A stretch of DNA of 64,000 nt from Pseudomonadota bacterium (GCA_018242005.1 JAFECU010000275.1:1-64000); one strand, 5' to 3'. Positions 1 to 8,565 are shown, counted from the first letter of the stretch. Numbers and translations are program-made. Notes: generated from the letters alone by a model not told the origin.

Positions 1-98
1 GCCTGTATCAGCCCCTCACCCCCGCCCTCTCCCCCAAGGGGGCGAGGGAGTGGACATCGGCGCCGATGACACCATGCCGGCAAGATGCCGGCGCTCCT
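1..98. other. intergenic hairpins downstream of ilvA
   Basis: This short gap after the ilvA stop codon has no gene. It contains two inverted repeats: a C-rich/G-rich hairpin at 25-48 with an AA loop, and two copies of GCCGGC at 76-81 and 87-92 around a 5-nt loop. The second lies just past the ilvA stop on the minus strand and could help end its transcript, but no run of Ts follows it. Confidence 0.4.
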
Positions 99-1664
99 TT
101 AACCCCCATTGGCCTGCAAAAACAGCCGATACGCGGGGTTCTGCGTCTCTTCCACATAGGGGTAGCCCAGCTGCTGCAGGAAGGCGTCGAACGCGGCGCT
201 GTCCTCGGCCGGCACCTGCATGCCGACGAGGATGCGGCCGTAGTCCGCGCCCTGGTTGCGGTAGTGGAACAGCGAGATGTTCCACGTGGGCTGCATCAGG
301 CTCAGAAACTTGAACAGCGCGCCGGGCCGCTCGGGGAAGGTGAAGCGCATCAGCCGCTCGTCGCGCGCCAGGGGCGAGCGCCCGCCGACCAGGTGGCGCA
401 GGTGTTCCTTGGCGAGCTCGTCATGCGTCAGGTCAAGCGCCTCGAAGCCGTGCTTGACGAAGTTTTTGGCGATTTTTTCCGACTCGCCCCGGCCGTGTGT
501 GGACAGGCCGACGAACACATGGGCTACTCTTTCGTGGCTGATGCGGTAGTTGAATTCGGTCACGTTGCGCGGCCCGCCGGGCAGCGCGCCCACCAACTCG
601 CAGAAGCGCTTGAAGCTGCCGCGTTCCTCGGGGATGGTGACGGCGAACAGCGCCTCGCGTTCCTCGCCCACGTCGGCGCGCTCGGCCACGAAGCGCAGGC
701 GGTCGAAGTTCATGTTGGCGCCCGACAGAATCGTGGCGTAGGTTTCGCCCTTGGTCTTGTGGCGCGCCACATACTGCTTGATGGCGGCCACGCCCAGGGC
801 GCCCGAGGGTTCGACGATGCTGCGCGTGTCGGCAAAGATGTCCTTGATGGCGGCGCAGACGGCGTCGGTGTCGACGATCACGTAGTCGTCCACCAGCGCA
901 TGGGCGACGCGGAAGGTTTCCTCACCCACGATCTTCACGGCCGTGCCGTCGGCAAACAGGCCCACGTCGGGCAGCTGCACGCGCTGGTGCTGGCGCGCCG
1001 ACTGGGCCATGGCGTCGGAGTCGTTCATCTGCACGCCGATGACCTTGGTCTGCGGGCTCACCGCCTTCAGGTAGTTGGCCACGCCGGCAATCAGCCCGCC
1101 GCCGCCAATCGGCACGAACACGGCGTCGAGCCGGTGGCTGCCCAGGGCCTGCAGCTGGCGCAGCATCTCCATGGCAATCGTGCCCTGGCCGGCGATCACG
1201 TCCGGGTCGTCGAAGGGGTGGACGAAGGTCAGGCCCTCGCTTTGCTGCAGGCGCACGGCGTGCTCGTAGGCGTCGGAATAGCTGTCGCCGGCCAGCACCA
1301 CCTCGCCGCCCAGGGTCTTGACGGCGTCCACCTTCACCTGGGGCGTGGTCGTGGGCATGACGATCACGGCGCGCGTGCCCAGCCGGGCCGCGCTCATGGC
1401 CACGCCCTGGGCATGGTTGCCGGCCGAGGCGCAGATCACGCCCTTGGCGAGTTGCTCGGCGGGTAGTTGCGCCATCTTGTTGTACGCCCCGCGCAGCTTG
1501 AAGCTGAATACGGGCTGCTGGTCCTCGCGCTTCAAGAGAATCTTGTTGTGCAGGCGGCGCGACAGCGATCGGGCGGGTTGCAGGTCGGACTCGACGGCCA
1601 CGTCGTACACGCGTGCCGTGAGGATTTTGGTCAGGTAGTCGAAGGGGGTGAGGGGCTCAGTCAT
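99..1664 (-). CDS. ilvA: threonine ammonia-lyase, biosynthetic (threonine dehydratase)
   Basis: A PLP enzyme that deaminates L-threonine to 2-oxobutanoate, the first committed step of isoleucine synthesis in the cytoplasm. The 521-residue protein has the usual length for the biosynthetic form. The PLP lysine lies in the SFKLRG motif near residue 58, a glycine-rich phosphate loop GGGGL follows in the catalytic domain, and the C-terminal third holds two ACT-like regulatory repeats (starting near LFAVTIPEERG and LMRFTFPERPG), which in this family bind isoleucine and valine. The catabolic enzyme lacks these repeats. No clear Shine-Dalgarno precedes the ATG at 1664. A candidate leader peptide and terminator lie upstream (1743-1847). 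The divergent neighbour is an OsmC-family gene. Confidence 0.96.
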   Translation of the reverse strand: MTEPLTPFDYLTKILTARVYDVAVESDLQPARSLSRRLHNKILLKREDQQPVFSFKLRGAYNKMAQLPAEQLAKGVICASAGNHAQGVAMSAARLGTRAVIVMPTTTPQVKVDAVKTLGGEVVLAGDSYSDAYEHAVRLQQSEGLTFVHPFDDPDVIAGQGTIAMEMLRQLQALGSHRLDAVFVPIGGGGLIAGVANYLKAVSPQTKVIGVQMNDSDAMAQSARQHQRVQLPDVGLFADGTAVKIVGEETFRVAHALVDDYVIVDTDAVCAAIKDIFADTRSIVEPSGALGVAAIKQYVARHKTKGETYATILSGANMNFDRLRFVAERADVGEEREALFAVTIPEERGSFKRFCELVGALPGGPRNVTEFNYRISHERVAHVFVGLSTHGRGESEKIAKNFVKHGFEALDLTHDELAKEHLRHLVGGRSPLARDERLMRFTFPERPGALFKFLSLMQPTWNISLFHYRNQGADYGRILVGMQVPAEDSAAFDAFLQQLGYPYVEETQNPAYRLFLQANGG

Positions 1665-1742
1665 GGTGCGATACCGCGGGCGCCATGGTGCGGGCGGCCG
1701 GGGCGCACATCATAGGCGCAGCGTGCCGGGCCGGCGCCGGGC

Positions 1743-1774
1743 AAAAAAAAGCCCCGGGCGGTAAGGCCTGGGGC
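1743..1774 (-). terminator. intrinsic terminator inside the ilvA leader
   Basis: On the minus strand a GCCCC/GGGGC stem with one internal mismatch, continued by GGC/GCC around a CTTACC loop, is followed by eight Ts. It lies about 80 nt upstream of the ilvA ATG and downstream of a TACAAT box, so it would stop ilvA transcripts early. It is therefore an attenuator candidate and not the end of another gene: the gene on the other side (OsmC family) is transcribed away from it. Confidence 0.65.
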
Positions 1775-1834
1775 TTAATCCATCCTTTTGAGGAGATGGA
1801 GGAGACAATCGGCGCGACGCATCGTGCATCGCAT
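1775..1834 (-). CDS. putative 19-aa leader peptide upstream of ilvA
   Basis: A small ORF of 19 codons encodes a peptide with the tract Leu-Leu-His-Leu-Leu (CTC CTC CAT CTC CTC) at codons 11-15. Its TAA stop directly abuts the terminator stem at 1774. The ATG lies only 7 nt after a TACAAT box, so the transcript would be leaderless. Branched-chain amino acid genes in other bacteria are often controlled by such leaders. The stop is unusually close to the terminator for classical attenuation: a ribosome at the stop would mask the stem. The ORF may be fortuitous; only sequence features support it. Confidence 0.35.
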   Translation of the reverse strand: MRCTMRRADCLLHLLKRMD

Positions 1835-1841
1835 GGGTCGA

Positions 1842-1847
1842 ATTGTA
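1842..1847 (-). promoter_or_regulatory. candidate -10 box of the ilvA leader transcript
   Basis: TACAAT on the minus strand, 7 nt before the ATG of the leader ORF. No good -35 element sits at 16-18 nt upstream; a TTGCTG lies 20 nt upstream. It matches 5 of 6 positions of the sigma-70 -10 consensus. Confidence 0.45.
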
Positions 1848-1932
1848 GCGTGTTGGGTGTTGCGTTGCAGCAAAATCGCGGCTTTGCACAAAATTAATTA
1901 CGGGTTCACCCTGATTTTTGGAGAAAAACAAC

Positions 1933-2382
1933 ATGGAATGCACAGTGAGCTGGACAGGCAGCGCCGGTACGCGCTCGGGTATGGGCTTTGTGGCCGAAAC
2001 CGGCAGCGGCCACATCCTGGCCATGGATGGCGCGCCCGACGCCGACCGTCCCGAGAACGGCGGCCAGAACCTGGCGCCGCGCCCCATGGAGGCCGTGCTG
2101 GCCGGCACGGGCGGTTGCACCGCCTACGACGTGGTGCTGATACTGAAGCGCGGGCGCCACGATGTGCGCGGCTGCAGCGTGAAGCTCAGCTCCGAGCGCG
2201 CGCCGGCCGACCCCAAGGTCTTCACCAAGATCCACATGCAGTTCACCGTGACCGGCCGCGGTATTCCAGCCAGCGCCGTGGAGCGCGCCATCGCCATGAG
2301 CCACGAGAAATACTGCTCGGCCAGCATCATGCTGGGCAAGACGGCGCAGATCACCACGGGCTTTGAGATCGTCGAGGGCTGA
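1933..2382 (+). CDS. OsmC family protein
   Basis: A 149-residue member of the OsmC/Ohr fold, which reduces organic hydroperoxides using a pair of cysteines in a small dimeric cytoplasmic enzyme. The first cysteine is in the conserved GTGGCTAYDV segment on the central helix and the second in the following RGCSV strand, matching the two-cysteine pattern of the family. The ATG at 1933 is preferred over an in-frame TTG at 1918 because GGAG lies 9 nt upstream of it. It is divergent from ilvA and appears monocistronic. The exact subgroup (OsmC, Ohr or YhfA-like) cannot be settled by eye; the length suits the YhfA-like group. Confidence 0.88.
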   Translation: MECTVSWTGSAGTRSGMGFVAETGSGHILAMDGAPDADRPENGGQNLAPRPMEAVLAGTGGCTAYDVVLILKRGRHDVRGCSVKLSSERAPADPKVFTKIHMQFTVTGRGIPASAVERAIAMSHEKYCSASIMLGKTAQITTGFEIVEG

Positions 2383-2484
2383 AGGGCAGGGTGGGGCGGC
2401 TGCCGTCGGGCGCCAAGAATCCGTTGACAATGTTGCATGTCGGCAACGAAATCCGGCTTTTGGCCCGAATGTGAGGGAATTCCT

Positions 2485-2513
2485 TTGCGAAAGCTGACGT
2501 GCTCTGTTGCAAT
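2485..2513 (+). promoter_or_regulatory. candidate promoter of the first porin gene
   Basis: TTGCGA, a 17-nt spacer, then TGCAAT, about 110 nt upstream of the porin ATG. A second possible -35 (TTGACA at 2424-2429) has only a poor -10. The interval 2383-2625 holds no ORF of interest and would give the porin mRNA a long untranslated leader, as is common for major porins. Confidence 0.35.
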
Positions 2514-2625
2514 AACACCAACTTCCCCACCAGGAGGTTGGCCCGGGGTTCCGGCGGGCGGGCGCGACACGCTCCCCCAAGCTTCACGATCCGGTGCCCT
2601 CTGTTAAACCTTGGAGTAACTCGTA

Positions 2626-3705
2626 ATGAAAAAATCTCTGATTGCCCTGGCAGTGCTGGCCGCTTCCGGCGCCGCAATGGCTCAGTCTTCCGTGACGCTG
2701 TTCGGTATCGTTGACGCCAACTTCGGCTATGTGAACCACGCCAACCCCGCCGGCGACGCCAAGTACGGCATCGGCACCAGCGGCAACGCAACCAGCCGTC
2801 TGGGCCTGCGTGGCACGGAAGACCTGGGTGGCGGCCTGAAGGCCGGCTTCTGGCTCGAAGGCGAACTGTTCAACGACGCTGGCAATCCTTCCGGTCTCGA
2901 CTTCAAGCGTGAATCCACCGTGCGCCTCGGCGGCAACTTCGGTGAAGTTCGCCTGGGTCGTGAGCTGGTCCCCACCTACCGCAAGGTTTCCTCCTATGAC
3001 GTGTTCGGCCAGGTTGGTATCGGCATGTTCCGCGGTTGGAGCAACTGGGCAAACGTGCCGGGTACCGGTACCAACGTTACCACCGCTGATGCTGACGGCT
3101 ATCGCGCCAGCAACATCATCAGCTACTACTCGCCCAACATCGCCGGCTTCACTGCTGGCGCGGGCTATGGCTTCGACGAGCAGACTTCGGGCAAGAACGG
3201 CCGCTACATTGGCGCCTTCGGTGCCTATGACAATGGCCCTCTGAGCGTGGCCCTGTCGTATGACCGTCGCAACATTGCCGGCACTTTGGGCGGTCCCGTG
3301 ACCGGCACCAAGGACAACCTGACCGTGGGTGCGTCCTACAACCTGAACGTTGTCAAGCTGGGCACTCTGCTGCAGCAGGCCAAGTACAAGGTTGACGGCT
3401 TTGGCGGTAGCGAGAAATTCAACTCCTACGCCCTGAACGTCACGGCTCCTGTGGGCGCCGGTGAAGTCAAGGCCCAATACGTGATGTACGACCAAAAGGC
3501 CATCAGCTCCAAGGCGCACCAATTCGCCGTGGGTTATGTGCACAACCTGTCCAAGCGCACCGCCGTGTACGGTACCCTGGCCTTCCTGAAGAACAAGGAT
3601 GCCTCCACCATGGGTCTGGCCGCCAAGGGCGTGAGCAACAACGACAACCCGGGTATTGGCAACAGCCAGACCGGCCTGCAACTGGGTATCCGCCACGCCT
3701 TCTAA
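2626..3705 (+). CDS. outer-membrane porin, Gram-negative general porin family
   Basis: A 359-residue trimeric beta-barrel porin of the betaproteobacterial type, allowing diffusion of small solutes across the outer membrane. The signal peptide starts MKKSLIALAVLAAS and ends in an AMAQ cleavage site near residue 20. The mature part opens with SSVTLFGIVDANFGYV, the typical first strand, has the LGLRGTEDLGGGLKAGF segment, and ends in a C-terminal phenylalanine (GIRHAF) needed for BAM-dependent assembly. Codon use is strongly biased, as for a highly expressed gene. It has its own terminator; a second, divergent porin follows. Substrate preference cannot be read from the sequence. Confidence 0.95.
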   Translation: MKKSLIALAVLAASGAAMAQSSVTLFGIVDANFGYVNHANPAGDAKYGIGTSGNATSRLGLRGTEDLGGGLKAGFWLEGELFNDAGNPSGLDFKRESTVRLGGNFGEVRLGRELVPTYRKVSSYDVFGQVGIGMFRGWSNWANVPGTGTNVTTADADGYRASNIISYYSPNIAGFTAGAGYGFDEQTSGKNGRYIGAFGAYDNGPLSVALSYDRRNIAGTLGGPVTGTKDNLTVGASYNLNVVKLGTLLQQAKYKVDGFGGSEKFNSYALNVTAPVGAGEVKAQYVMYDQKAISSKAHQFAVGYVHNLSKRTAVYGTLAFLKNKDASTMGLAAKGVSNNDNPGIGNSQTGLQLGIRHAF

Positions 3706-3745
3706 TTTCGGGCTGGCGCAAGGCCAGCTTGGAAGTTGAAGACAA

Positions 3746-3775
3746 AACCGCTGCCTTCGGGTGGCGGTTTTTTTT
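3746..3775 (+). terminator. rho-independent terminator after the first porin
   Basis: A nine-pair stem (two G-T wobbles) around a TTCG tetraloop is followed directly by a run of eight Ts, 40 nt after the porin stop codon. Confidence 0.92.
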
Positions 3776-3917
3776 CGTCCGTGCGCGGGCCACCGTCACC
3801 TGCGCAACACCAACCTAGGGGAAACGCCTGTGGTGGGAATGCGATAGAGCGCCTGGTTTCCTGTACGTAGTTCCTAGAATCAATCTATCCGATATTTTTA
3901 CAGGAGAGGGGCAGGTG

Positions 3918-5126
3918 ATGCGTTCTGTTAACAAAAAGGTCATTGCGCTGGCGGCGGTCGCCATTTGCGGGTCGGGTGCCAGCCTGGCGCAGTCGGCAGG
4001 CACCAGCAAGCTGGAGCTGTGGGGCATAGTGGACGCGGCGGTGCGTCACACCAACCATGAAGGGGCGAACAACTCCGGCCTGACGCGGTTGCTTGGCGGC
4101 GGCATGTCGCAAAGCCGCTGGGGCATCAACGTCGAGGAGGACCTGGGCGGTGGCTCCAAGGCCCTGGTGACGCTGGAAAACCGTTTCGATGCCGATACGG
4201 GCACGCCGGCGGCCAATTCGCCGTATTTCCAGCTCGCCCATGTGGGCCTGCAGGGGCCCTATGGCCGCCTGACGGCCGGGCGCCAGTGGAACGTGCTGTT
4301 CGACCTGGTGACCAGCACCTATGCGTCCTTCCCTTACTCGCCCTACATGGAGGCCTACAAGCCGGAACTCGGCATGGCCATGGGCGCGCGAAACAGCAAT
4401 ATGCTGAAGTACATGTTCGCCACGCCGGACCGTAGCTGGGTGGGCGCGCTGCAGTACTCCTTTGATGAGAACAACAAGTTCGGCTATGCCGGTTTTCCCG
4501 GTGCTGCCGCGCAGATACCGGCCTATGTGGCGGGCACGCTCAATGGCGGCGCGTGGAAGACGGCGGGCGGCTACCTGCGCTACTCGGCCGCCGGCGCGGC
4601 CGTGGGGGCCGGCTACCTGCGTACGACCTTGCCTGGCGGCACCGATGTCGATGCCTGGACGCTGGGCGGTTCCTACCGCACGGGCCCCTGGTATCTGACG
4701 GCTGGCTATGGCCTCAACAAGGCCAAGTTTGCCGCGGTGACCAGCCCGGTCATGGGGCTGCGCAATGCGGTCGATGCTGGCATCCTGGGCCAGTTCTGGG
4801 CCGGCCAGTCCAATGGCGGCTTCCAGCCGGGCGATGCCAACAAGCGTCAGCTGTTCAAGCTGGGCGTCGGCTACCAGATGACCACTCAGCTCAATTTGGG
4901 CGCGCATTACTTCCGCGGCAAGCAGACGGGCTCCGCTTCGGGTCTGTCCAATGGCAATGCCGACTTCCTGGTGGCGGTGGCCGACTACGCCTTCAGCAAG
5001 CGCACCGACGCCTATTTTGGCGTGGACTACACGCGCATCAGCGGTGGCAGAGCCATCGTGCTGGACACGGCCAGCAATGCCCGTAATCGCACGGGTATCA
5101 CGGTGGGCCTGCGCCACCGCTTCTGA
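3918..5126 (+). CDS. outer-membrane porin, second copy
   Basis: A 402-residue general porin, a diverged paralogue of the gene before it. The signal peptide MRSVNKKVIALAAVAICGSG ends at SLAQS. The mature protein starts with KLELWGIVDAAVRHTNH and has the conserved RWGINVEEDLGGGSKALVTLE segment, then ends in GLRHRF with the terminal phenylalanine. The ATG at 3918 follows a purine-rich AGGAGAGGGG; a GTG lies directly in front of it in frame and could also be used. Codon use is less biased than in the first porin, suggesting lower or conditional expression. It has its own terminator and precedes a peptide ABC operon, which may or may not be functionally linked. Confidence 0.94.
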   Translation: MRSVNKKVIALAAVAICGSGASLAQSAGTSKLELWGIVDAAVRHTNHEGANNSGLTRLLGGGMSQSRWGINVEEDLGGGSKALVTLENRFDADTGTPAANSPYFQLAHVGLQGPYGRLTAGRQWNVLFDLVTSTYASFPYSPYMEAYKPELGMAMGARNSNMLKYMFATPDRSWVGALQYSFDENNKFGYAGFPGAAAQIPAYVAGTLNGGAWKTAGGYLRYSAAGAAVGAGYLRTTLPGGTDVDAWTLGGSYRTGPWYLTAGYGLNKAKFAAVTSPVMGLRNAVDAGILGQFWAGQSNGGFQPGDANKRQLFKLGVGYQMTTQLNLGAHYFRGKQTGSASGLSNGNADFLVAVADYAFSKRTDAYFGVDYTRISGGRAIVLDTASNARNRTGITVGLRHRF

Positions 5127-5150
5127 CGCCGGCCTTTGTCGCAGCGACAC

Positions 5151-5177
5151 AAACCTCCTTCGGGAGGTTTCGCTTTT
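5151..5177 (+). terminator. rho-independent terminator after the second porin
   Basis: A perfect 8-pair stem AAACCTCC / GGAGGTTT with a TTCG loop, followed by CGCTTTT, 24 nt past the stop codon. Confidence 0.85.
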
Positions 5178-5275
5178 GCTGCTCTTCAATTTTGAACGGG
5201 TGGCCTCGTTGATGTTTTGGCCGTGGGGGATTTTCCACAGTGCCTTTTGACTCCGGGGCGGTGTAGCATGGCCCG

Positions 5276-6259
5276 ATGCTTGCCTTCATCCTGCGCAGAC
5301 TTCTACAGGCCCTGATCGTGATGGTCGCCGTGGCCTTCATCGCGTTCATGCTGTTCCAGTTCGTGGGTGACCCGGTGGCCATCTTGCTGGGCCAGGACGC
5401 CACGCCCCAGCAGGTGGCCGAGATGCGCGCCGCGCTGGGGCTGGACCAGCCCTTCATCGTGCAGTTCTGGCATTTCCTGGTGAATGCCGCGCAGGGCGAG
5501 TTCGGCATCAGCCTGCGCCAGGGCGCCAAGGTCTCGCGCCTGATTGCCGAGCGCTTTCCGGCCACGCTGGAGCTGTCGCTGGTGGCGGCCTTCATCGCGC
5601 TGGCCGTGGGCGTGCCCATGGGCGTGTATGCGGCGCTCAGGCGCGGCAGCTTTCTGAGCCAGCTGTTCATGACGCTGTCGCTGCTGGGCGTGTCGCTGCC
5701 CACCTTCCTGATCGGCATTCTGCTGATCCTGATCTTCTCCGTGACGCTGGGCTGGTTCCCGAGCTTCGGCCGTGGCGACGTGGTGCAGCTGGGCTGGTGG
5801 AACACGGGGCTGCTGTCGTTGGACGGCTGGCACCACATCGTGCTGCCGGCCATCACGCTGGCGATTTTTCAGCTCACCCTGATCATGCGCCTGGTGCGCG
5901 CCGAGATGCTGGAGGTGCTGCGCACCGACTACATCAAGTTCGCGCGTGCGCGCGGCCTGTCCGACCGCGCCATTCACTTCGGCCACGCGCTCAAGAACAC
6001 GCTGGTGCCGGTGATGACCATCACCGGCCTGCAGCTCGGCGGCCTGATCGCCTTTGCCATCATCACCGAGACCGTGTTCCAGTGGCCGGGCATGGGCCTG
6101 CTGTTCATACAGGCCGTGACCTTTGCCGACATCCCGGTGATGGCCGCCTACCTGTGCCTGATTGCGCTGATCTTCGTGGTCATCAACCTGGTGGTCGATC
6201 TGCTGTACTTTGCCGTCGACCCGCGCCTGCGCGTGGGCGGCAAGGGTGGGGGGCATTGA
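5276..6259 (+). CDS. peptide/nickel-type ABC transporter permease, DppB family
   Basis: A 327-residue inner-membrane permease of a DppB/OppB-type importer. It starts MLAFILRRLLQALIVMVAVAF, the characteristic first membrane helix, and has about six hydrophobic segments. The EAA loop that docks on the ATPases is seen as DYIKFARARGLSDRAI followed by HALKNTLVPVMT, exactly as in the family. The C-terminus ends in VDLLYFAVDPRLR, also typical. It begins an operon with an M20 amidohydrolase, a DppC permease and two ATPases; the next gene starts 1 nt after its stop. The substrate is unknown; dipeptides or N-acyl amino acids would suit the neighbouring hydrolase. Confidence 0.93.
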   Translation: MLAFILRRLLQALIVMVAVAFIAFMLFQFVGDPVAILLGQDATPQQVAEMRAALGLDQPFIVQFWHFLVNAAQGEFGISLRQGAKVSRLIAERFPATLELSLVAAFIALAVGVPMGVYAALRRGSFLSQLFMTLSLLGVSLPTFLIGILLILIFSVTLGWFPSFGRGDVVQLGWWNTGLLSLDGWHHIVLPAITLAIFQLTLIMRLVRAEMLEVLRTDYIKFARARGLSDRAIHFGHALKNTLVPVMTITGLQLGGLIAFAIITETVFQWPGMGLLFIQAVTFADIPVMAAYLCLIALIFVVINLVVDLLYFAVDPRLRVGGKGGGH

Positions 6260-6260
6260 C

Positions 6261-7481
6261 ATGCAGCCCACGCGCTTGAAGGCCGGCGGGCGTGCCTTTG
6301 CCCAGATCGCCCAGTACCACCCCGAGCTCACGGCCTTCCGGCGTGACCTGCACGCCCACCCCGAGCTTGGCTTCGAGGAGGTGTACACCAGCGCGCGCGT
6401 GCGCGAGGCGCTGCGCACCGCCGGTGTGGACGAGGTGCACGAGGGCATAGGCCGCACGGGCGTGGTCGGCATCATTCACGGCCAGGGGCGCGGCAGCGGC
6501 AGCATGATCGGACTGCGCGCCGACATGGACGCCCTGCCCATGACCGAGCACAACGACTTCGCCTGGAAGTCAGCCAAGAGCGGCCTGATGCACGGCTGCG
6601 GCCACGACGGCCACACCACCATGCTGGTGGGCGCGGCGCGCTACCTGGCGGCCACGCGCCACTTCGACGGCACGGCGGCGCTGATCTTCCAGCCCGGCGA
6701 GGAGGGGCTGGGCGGCGCGCGCGTGATGATCGAGGACGGGCTGTTCGAGCGCTTTCCCGTGCAGTCGGTCTACGCCATGCACAACTGGCCGGCCATGCGG
6801 CCCGGCACCGTGGGCATCAACGAAGGCGCCATGATGGCCGCGGCCGACCGCGTGACCATCGAGATCACGGGCCGCGGCGGCCATGGCGCCCACCCCTACC
6901 AGACGGTGGATGTGGTGCTGGTGGCGGGCCACATCATCACGGCGGTGCAAAGCATCGTCTCGCGCAATGTGCGCGCGCTCGACAGCGCCGTCATCAGCCT
7001 GTGCGCCGTGCAGGCGGGCGACCTGGGCGCGTTTAGCGTGTTGCCGGGCCAGGCCACGCTGGTGGGCACGGTGCGCGCCTTCAACCCCGCCGTGCAGGAC
7101 ATGGTGGCGCAGCGCATCAAGGACCTGTGCAATGCCATCGCCCTGGGGTTTGGCGCCACCGTCACGGTGCGCTACGAGCGCATCTACCCCGCCACCATCA
7201 ACACCGCGGCCGAGGCGCGCTTTGCCGGCGACGTGGCCGCCGCCCTGGTGGGCGAGGACAACGTGGACCGCGACCTGGAGCCCAGCATGGGCGCGGAGGA
7301 TTTTTCCTTCATGCTGCAGGCCAGGCCCGGCGCCTACCTGCGCCTGGGCCAGGGCATGGGCGCGGGCAACAGCACGCTGCACAACAGTCTGTACGACTTC
7401 AATGACGAGGTGCTGCCCCTGGGCGCGGCGCTGTATGCGGGCCTGGTGGAACAGGCCATGCCGCTGGCGGATGTGCAGTGA
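6261..7481 (+). CDS. M20 family amidohydrolase (hippurate hydrolase-like)
   Basis: A 406-residue zinc/manganese amidohydrolase of the M20D group, which removes acyl groups from N-acyl amino acids such as hippurate or cleaves related conjugates in the cytoplasm. Metal-binding motifs are visible: RADMDALP, MHGCGHDGHT, FQPGEEG and, near the C-terminus, MGAEDFSFML. The lid/dimerisation domain lies in between and includes GRGGHGAHP. The ATG at 6261 is chosen because it gives the normal family start (FAQIAQYHPELTAFRRDLHAHPELGFEE follows) and sits 1 nt after the permease stop. Being embedded in a peptide-type ABC operon suggests that it processes the imported substrate. Confidence 0.92.
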   Translation: MQPTRLKAGGRAFAQIAQYHPELTAFRRDLHAHPELGFEEVYTSARVREALRTAGVDEVHEGIGRTGVVGIIHGQGRGSGSMIGLRADMDALPMTEHNDFAWKSAKSGLMHGCGHDGHTTMLVGAARYLAATRHFDGTAALIFQPGEEGLGGARVMIEDGLFERFPVQSVYAMHNWPAMRPGTVGINEGAMMAAADRVTIEITGRGGHGAHPYQTVDVVLVAGHIITAVQSIVSRNVRALDSAVISLCAVQAGDLGAFSVLPGQATLVGTVRAFNPAVQDMVAQRIKDLCNAIALGFGATVTVRYERIYPATINTAAEARFAGDVAAALVGEDNVDRDLEPSMGAEDFSFMLQARPGAYLRLGQGMGAGNSTLHNSLYDFNDEVLPLGAALYAGLVEQAMPLADVQ

Positions 7482-7489
7482 AATTCGAT

Positions 7490-7540
7490 CGCAGTGACTG
7501 TCCATCAAGCGCGAGATGCTATCAATGTTGATGTTTTCAA
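7490..7540 (-). repeat. dispersed AT-richer repeat, copy C (degenerate)
   Basis: Between the M20 gene and the next permease. Read on the minus strand it contains TGATAGCATCTCGCGCTTGATGG, which aligns with the copies at 48484-48550 and 63414-63478 (core GAGAGCTG..AGCGCTTTATGG). It is less GC-rich than its surroundings. Confidence 0.5.
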
Positions 7541-7550
7541 TGATGCTTGC

Positions 7551-7593
7551 CGCCACCCGTCATCCCCGCTCGGGCGCCACCCGTCATCCCCGC
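7551..7593 (+). repeat. tandem 19-nt repeat with REP-like core
   Basis: The sequence CGCCACCCGTCATCCCCGC occurs twice, at 7551-7569 and 7575-7593. Its core CCGTCATCCCCGC is the left arm of the REP-like palindromes at 44238 and 60037, here without the matching right arms. Confidence 0.75.
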
Positions 7594-7645
7594 GCAGACA
7601 CCCCCCGCCAACGTCCTTTCGTCATCTCAACCGACTCCCACGCCC

Positions 7646-8557
7646 ATGAAGAACACACTCTTGCGCTGGTATGACAGCGACGTGGCCCACAGCTTTCGCA
7701 GCTCGCCCGTGGCCATTCTGGCGGCGGTGATTGCGCTGGTCTGCGCCGTCTGTGCGCTGTTTGCGGGCTGGGTGGCGCCGCACAACCCGTTTGATCTGTC
7801 GACGCTGGAGCTGTCGGACTCGCGCCTGCCGCCCGTGTGGCTCGAGGGTGGCAGCGCCAAGTACCTGCTGGGCACGGACGACCAGGGGCGCGACATTCTC
7901 TCGGCGCTGATCTACGGCGCGCGCATCTCGCTCATCGTGGGCCTGGCGTCGGTGCTGCTGTCGGTGGTGCTGGGCGTGGCCTTGGGCCTGATCGCAGGCT
8001 TTCGCGGCGGTTGGGTTGACGGGCTGTTGATGCGCCTGTGCGACGTGATGCTGTCCTTCCCCGCCATCCTGATCGCGCTGCTGATCGCGGGCGTGGCGCG
8101 TGCGGTGTTCCCGAATGCGCCCGAGTCGCTGGCCTTCGGCGTGCTGATCCTGGCGATTTCGCTCACGGGCTGGGTGCAGTACGCGCGCACCGTGCGCGGC
8201 TCCACGCTGGTCGAGCGCAACAAGGAATATGTGCAGGCCGCGCGTGTCACGGGCGTCGCGCCCATGCGCATCATGCGCAAGCATGTGCTGCCCAATGTGC
8301 TGGGGCCCGTCATGGTGCTGGCCACCATACAGGTGGCGACGGCCATCATCACTGAGGCCACGCTGTCCTTCCTGGGTGTGGGCGCGCCGCCCACCTCGCC
8401 GTCGCTGGGCACGCTGATCCGCATCGGCAACGACTACCTGTTCTCGGGCGAGTGGTGGATCACCATCTTTCCCGGCGTCATGCTGGTGCTGATTGCGCTA
8501 TCGGTGAACCTGCTGGGGGACTGGCTGCGCGATGCGCTCAACCCCCGTCTGAGATGA
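7646..8557 (+). CDS. peptide/nickel-type ABC transporter permease, DppC family
   Basis: A 303-residue inner-membrane permease, partner of the DppB-type gene upstream. The N-terminal segment RWYDSDVAHSFRSSPVAILAAV leads into the first helix; further on are YLLGTDDQGRDILSALIYGARISL, a hallmark of DppC proteins, and the EAA loop EYVQAARVTGVAPMRIMRKHVLPNV. The ATG at 7646 is chosen because the in-frame sequence before it is low-complexity repeat-derived DNA (prolines from the REP-like tandem). The 164-nt gap before it contains two kinds of repeat. The following ATPase is separated by another repeat of about 130 nt. Confidence 0.93.
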   Translation: MKNTLLRWYDSDVAHSFRSSPVAILAAVIALVCAVCALFAGWVAPHNPFDLSTLELSDSRLPPVWLEGGSAKYLLGTDDQGRDILSALIYGARISLIVGLASVLLSVVLGVALGLIAGFRGGWVDGLLMRLCDVMLSFPAILIALLIAGVARAVFPNAPESLAFGVLILAISLTGWVQYARTVRGSTLVERNKEYVQAARVTGVAPMRIMRKHVLPNVLGPVMVLATIQVATAIITEATLSFLGVGAPPTSPSLGTLIRIGNDYLFSGEWWITIFPGVMLVLIALSVNLLGDWLRDALNPRLR

Positions 8558-8565
8558 GAAACACC

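Noticed and set aside
2424-2452. TTGACA-based promoter of the first porin
   Set aside because: The -35 is perfect, but at 17-18 nt spacing the -10 would be CGAAAT or GAAATC. The TTGCGA-17-TGCAAT pair at 2485 is the better overall candidate.
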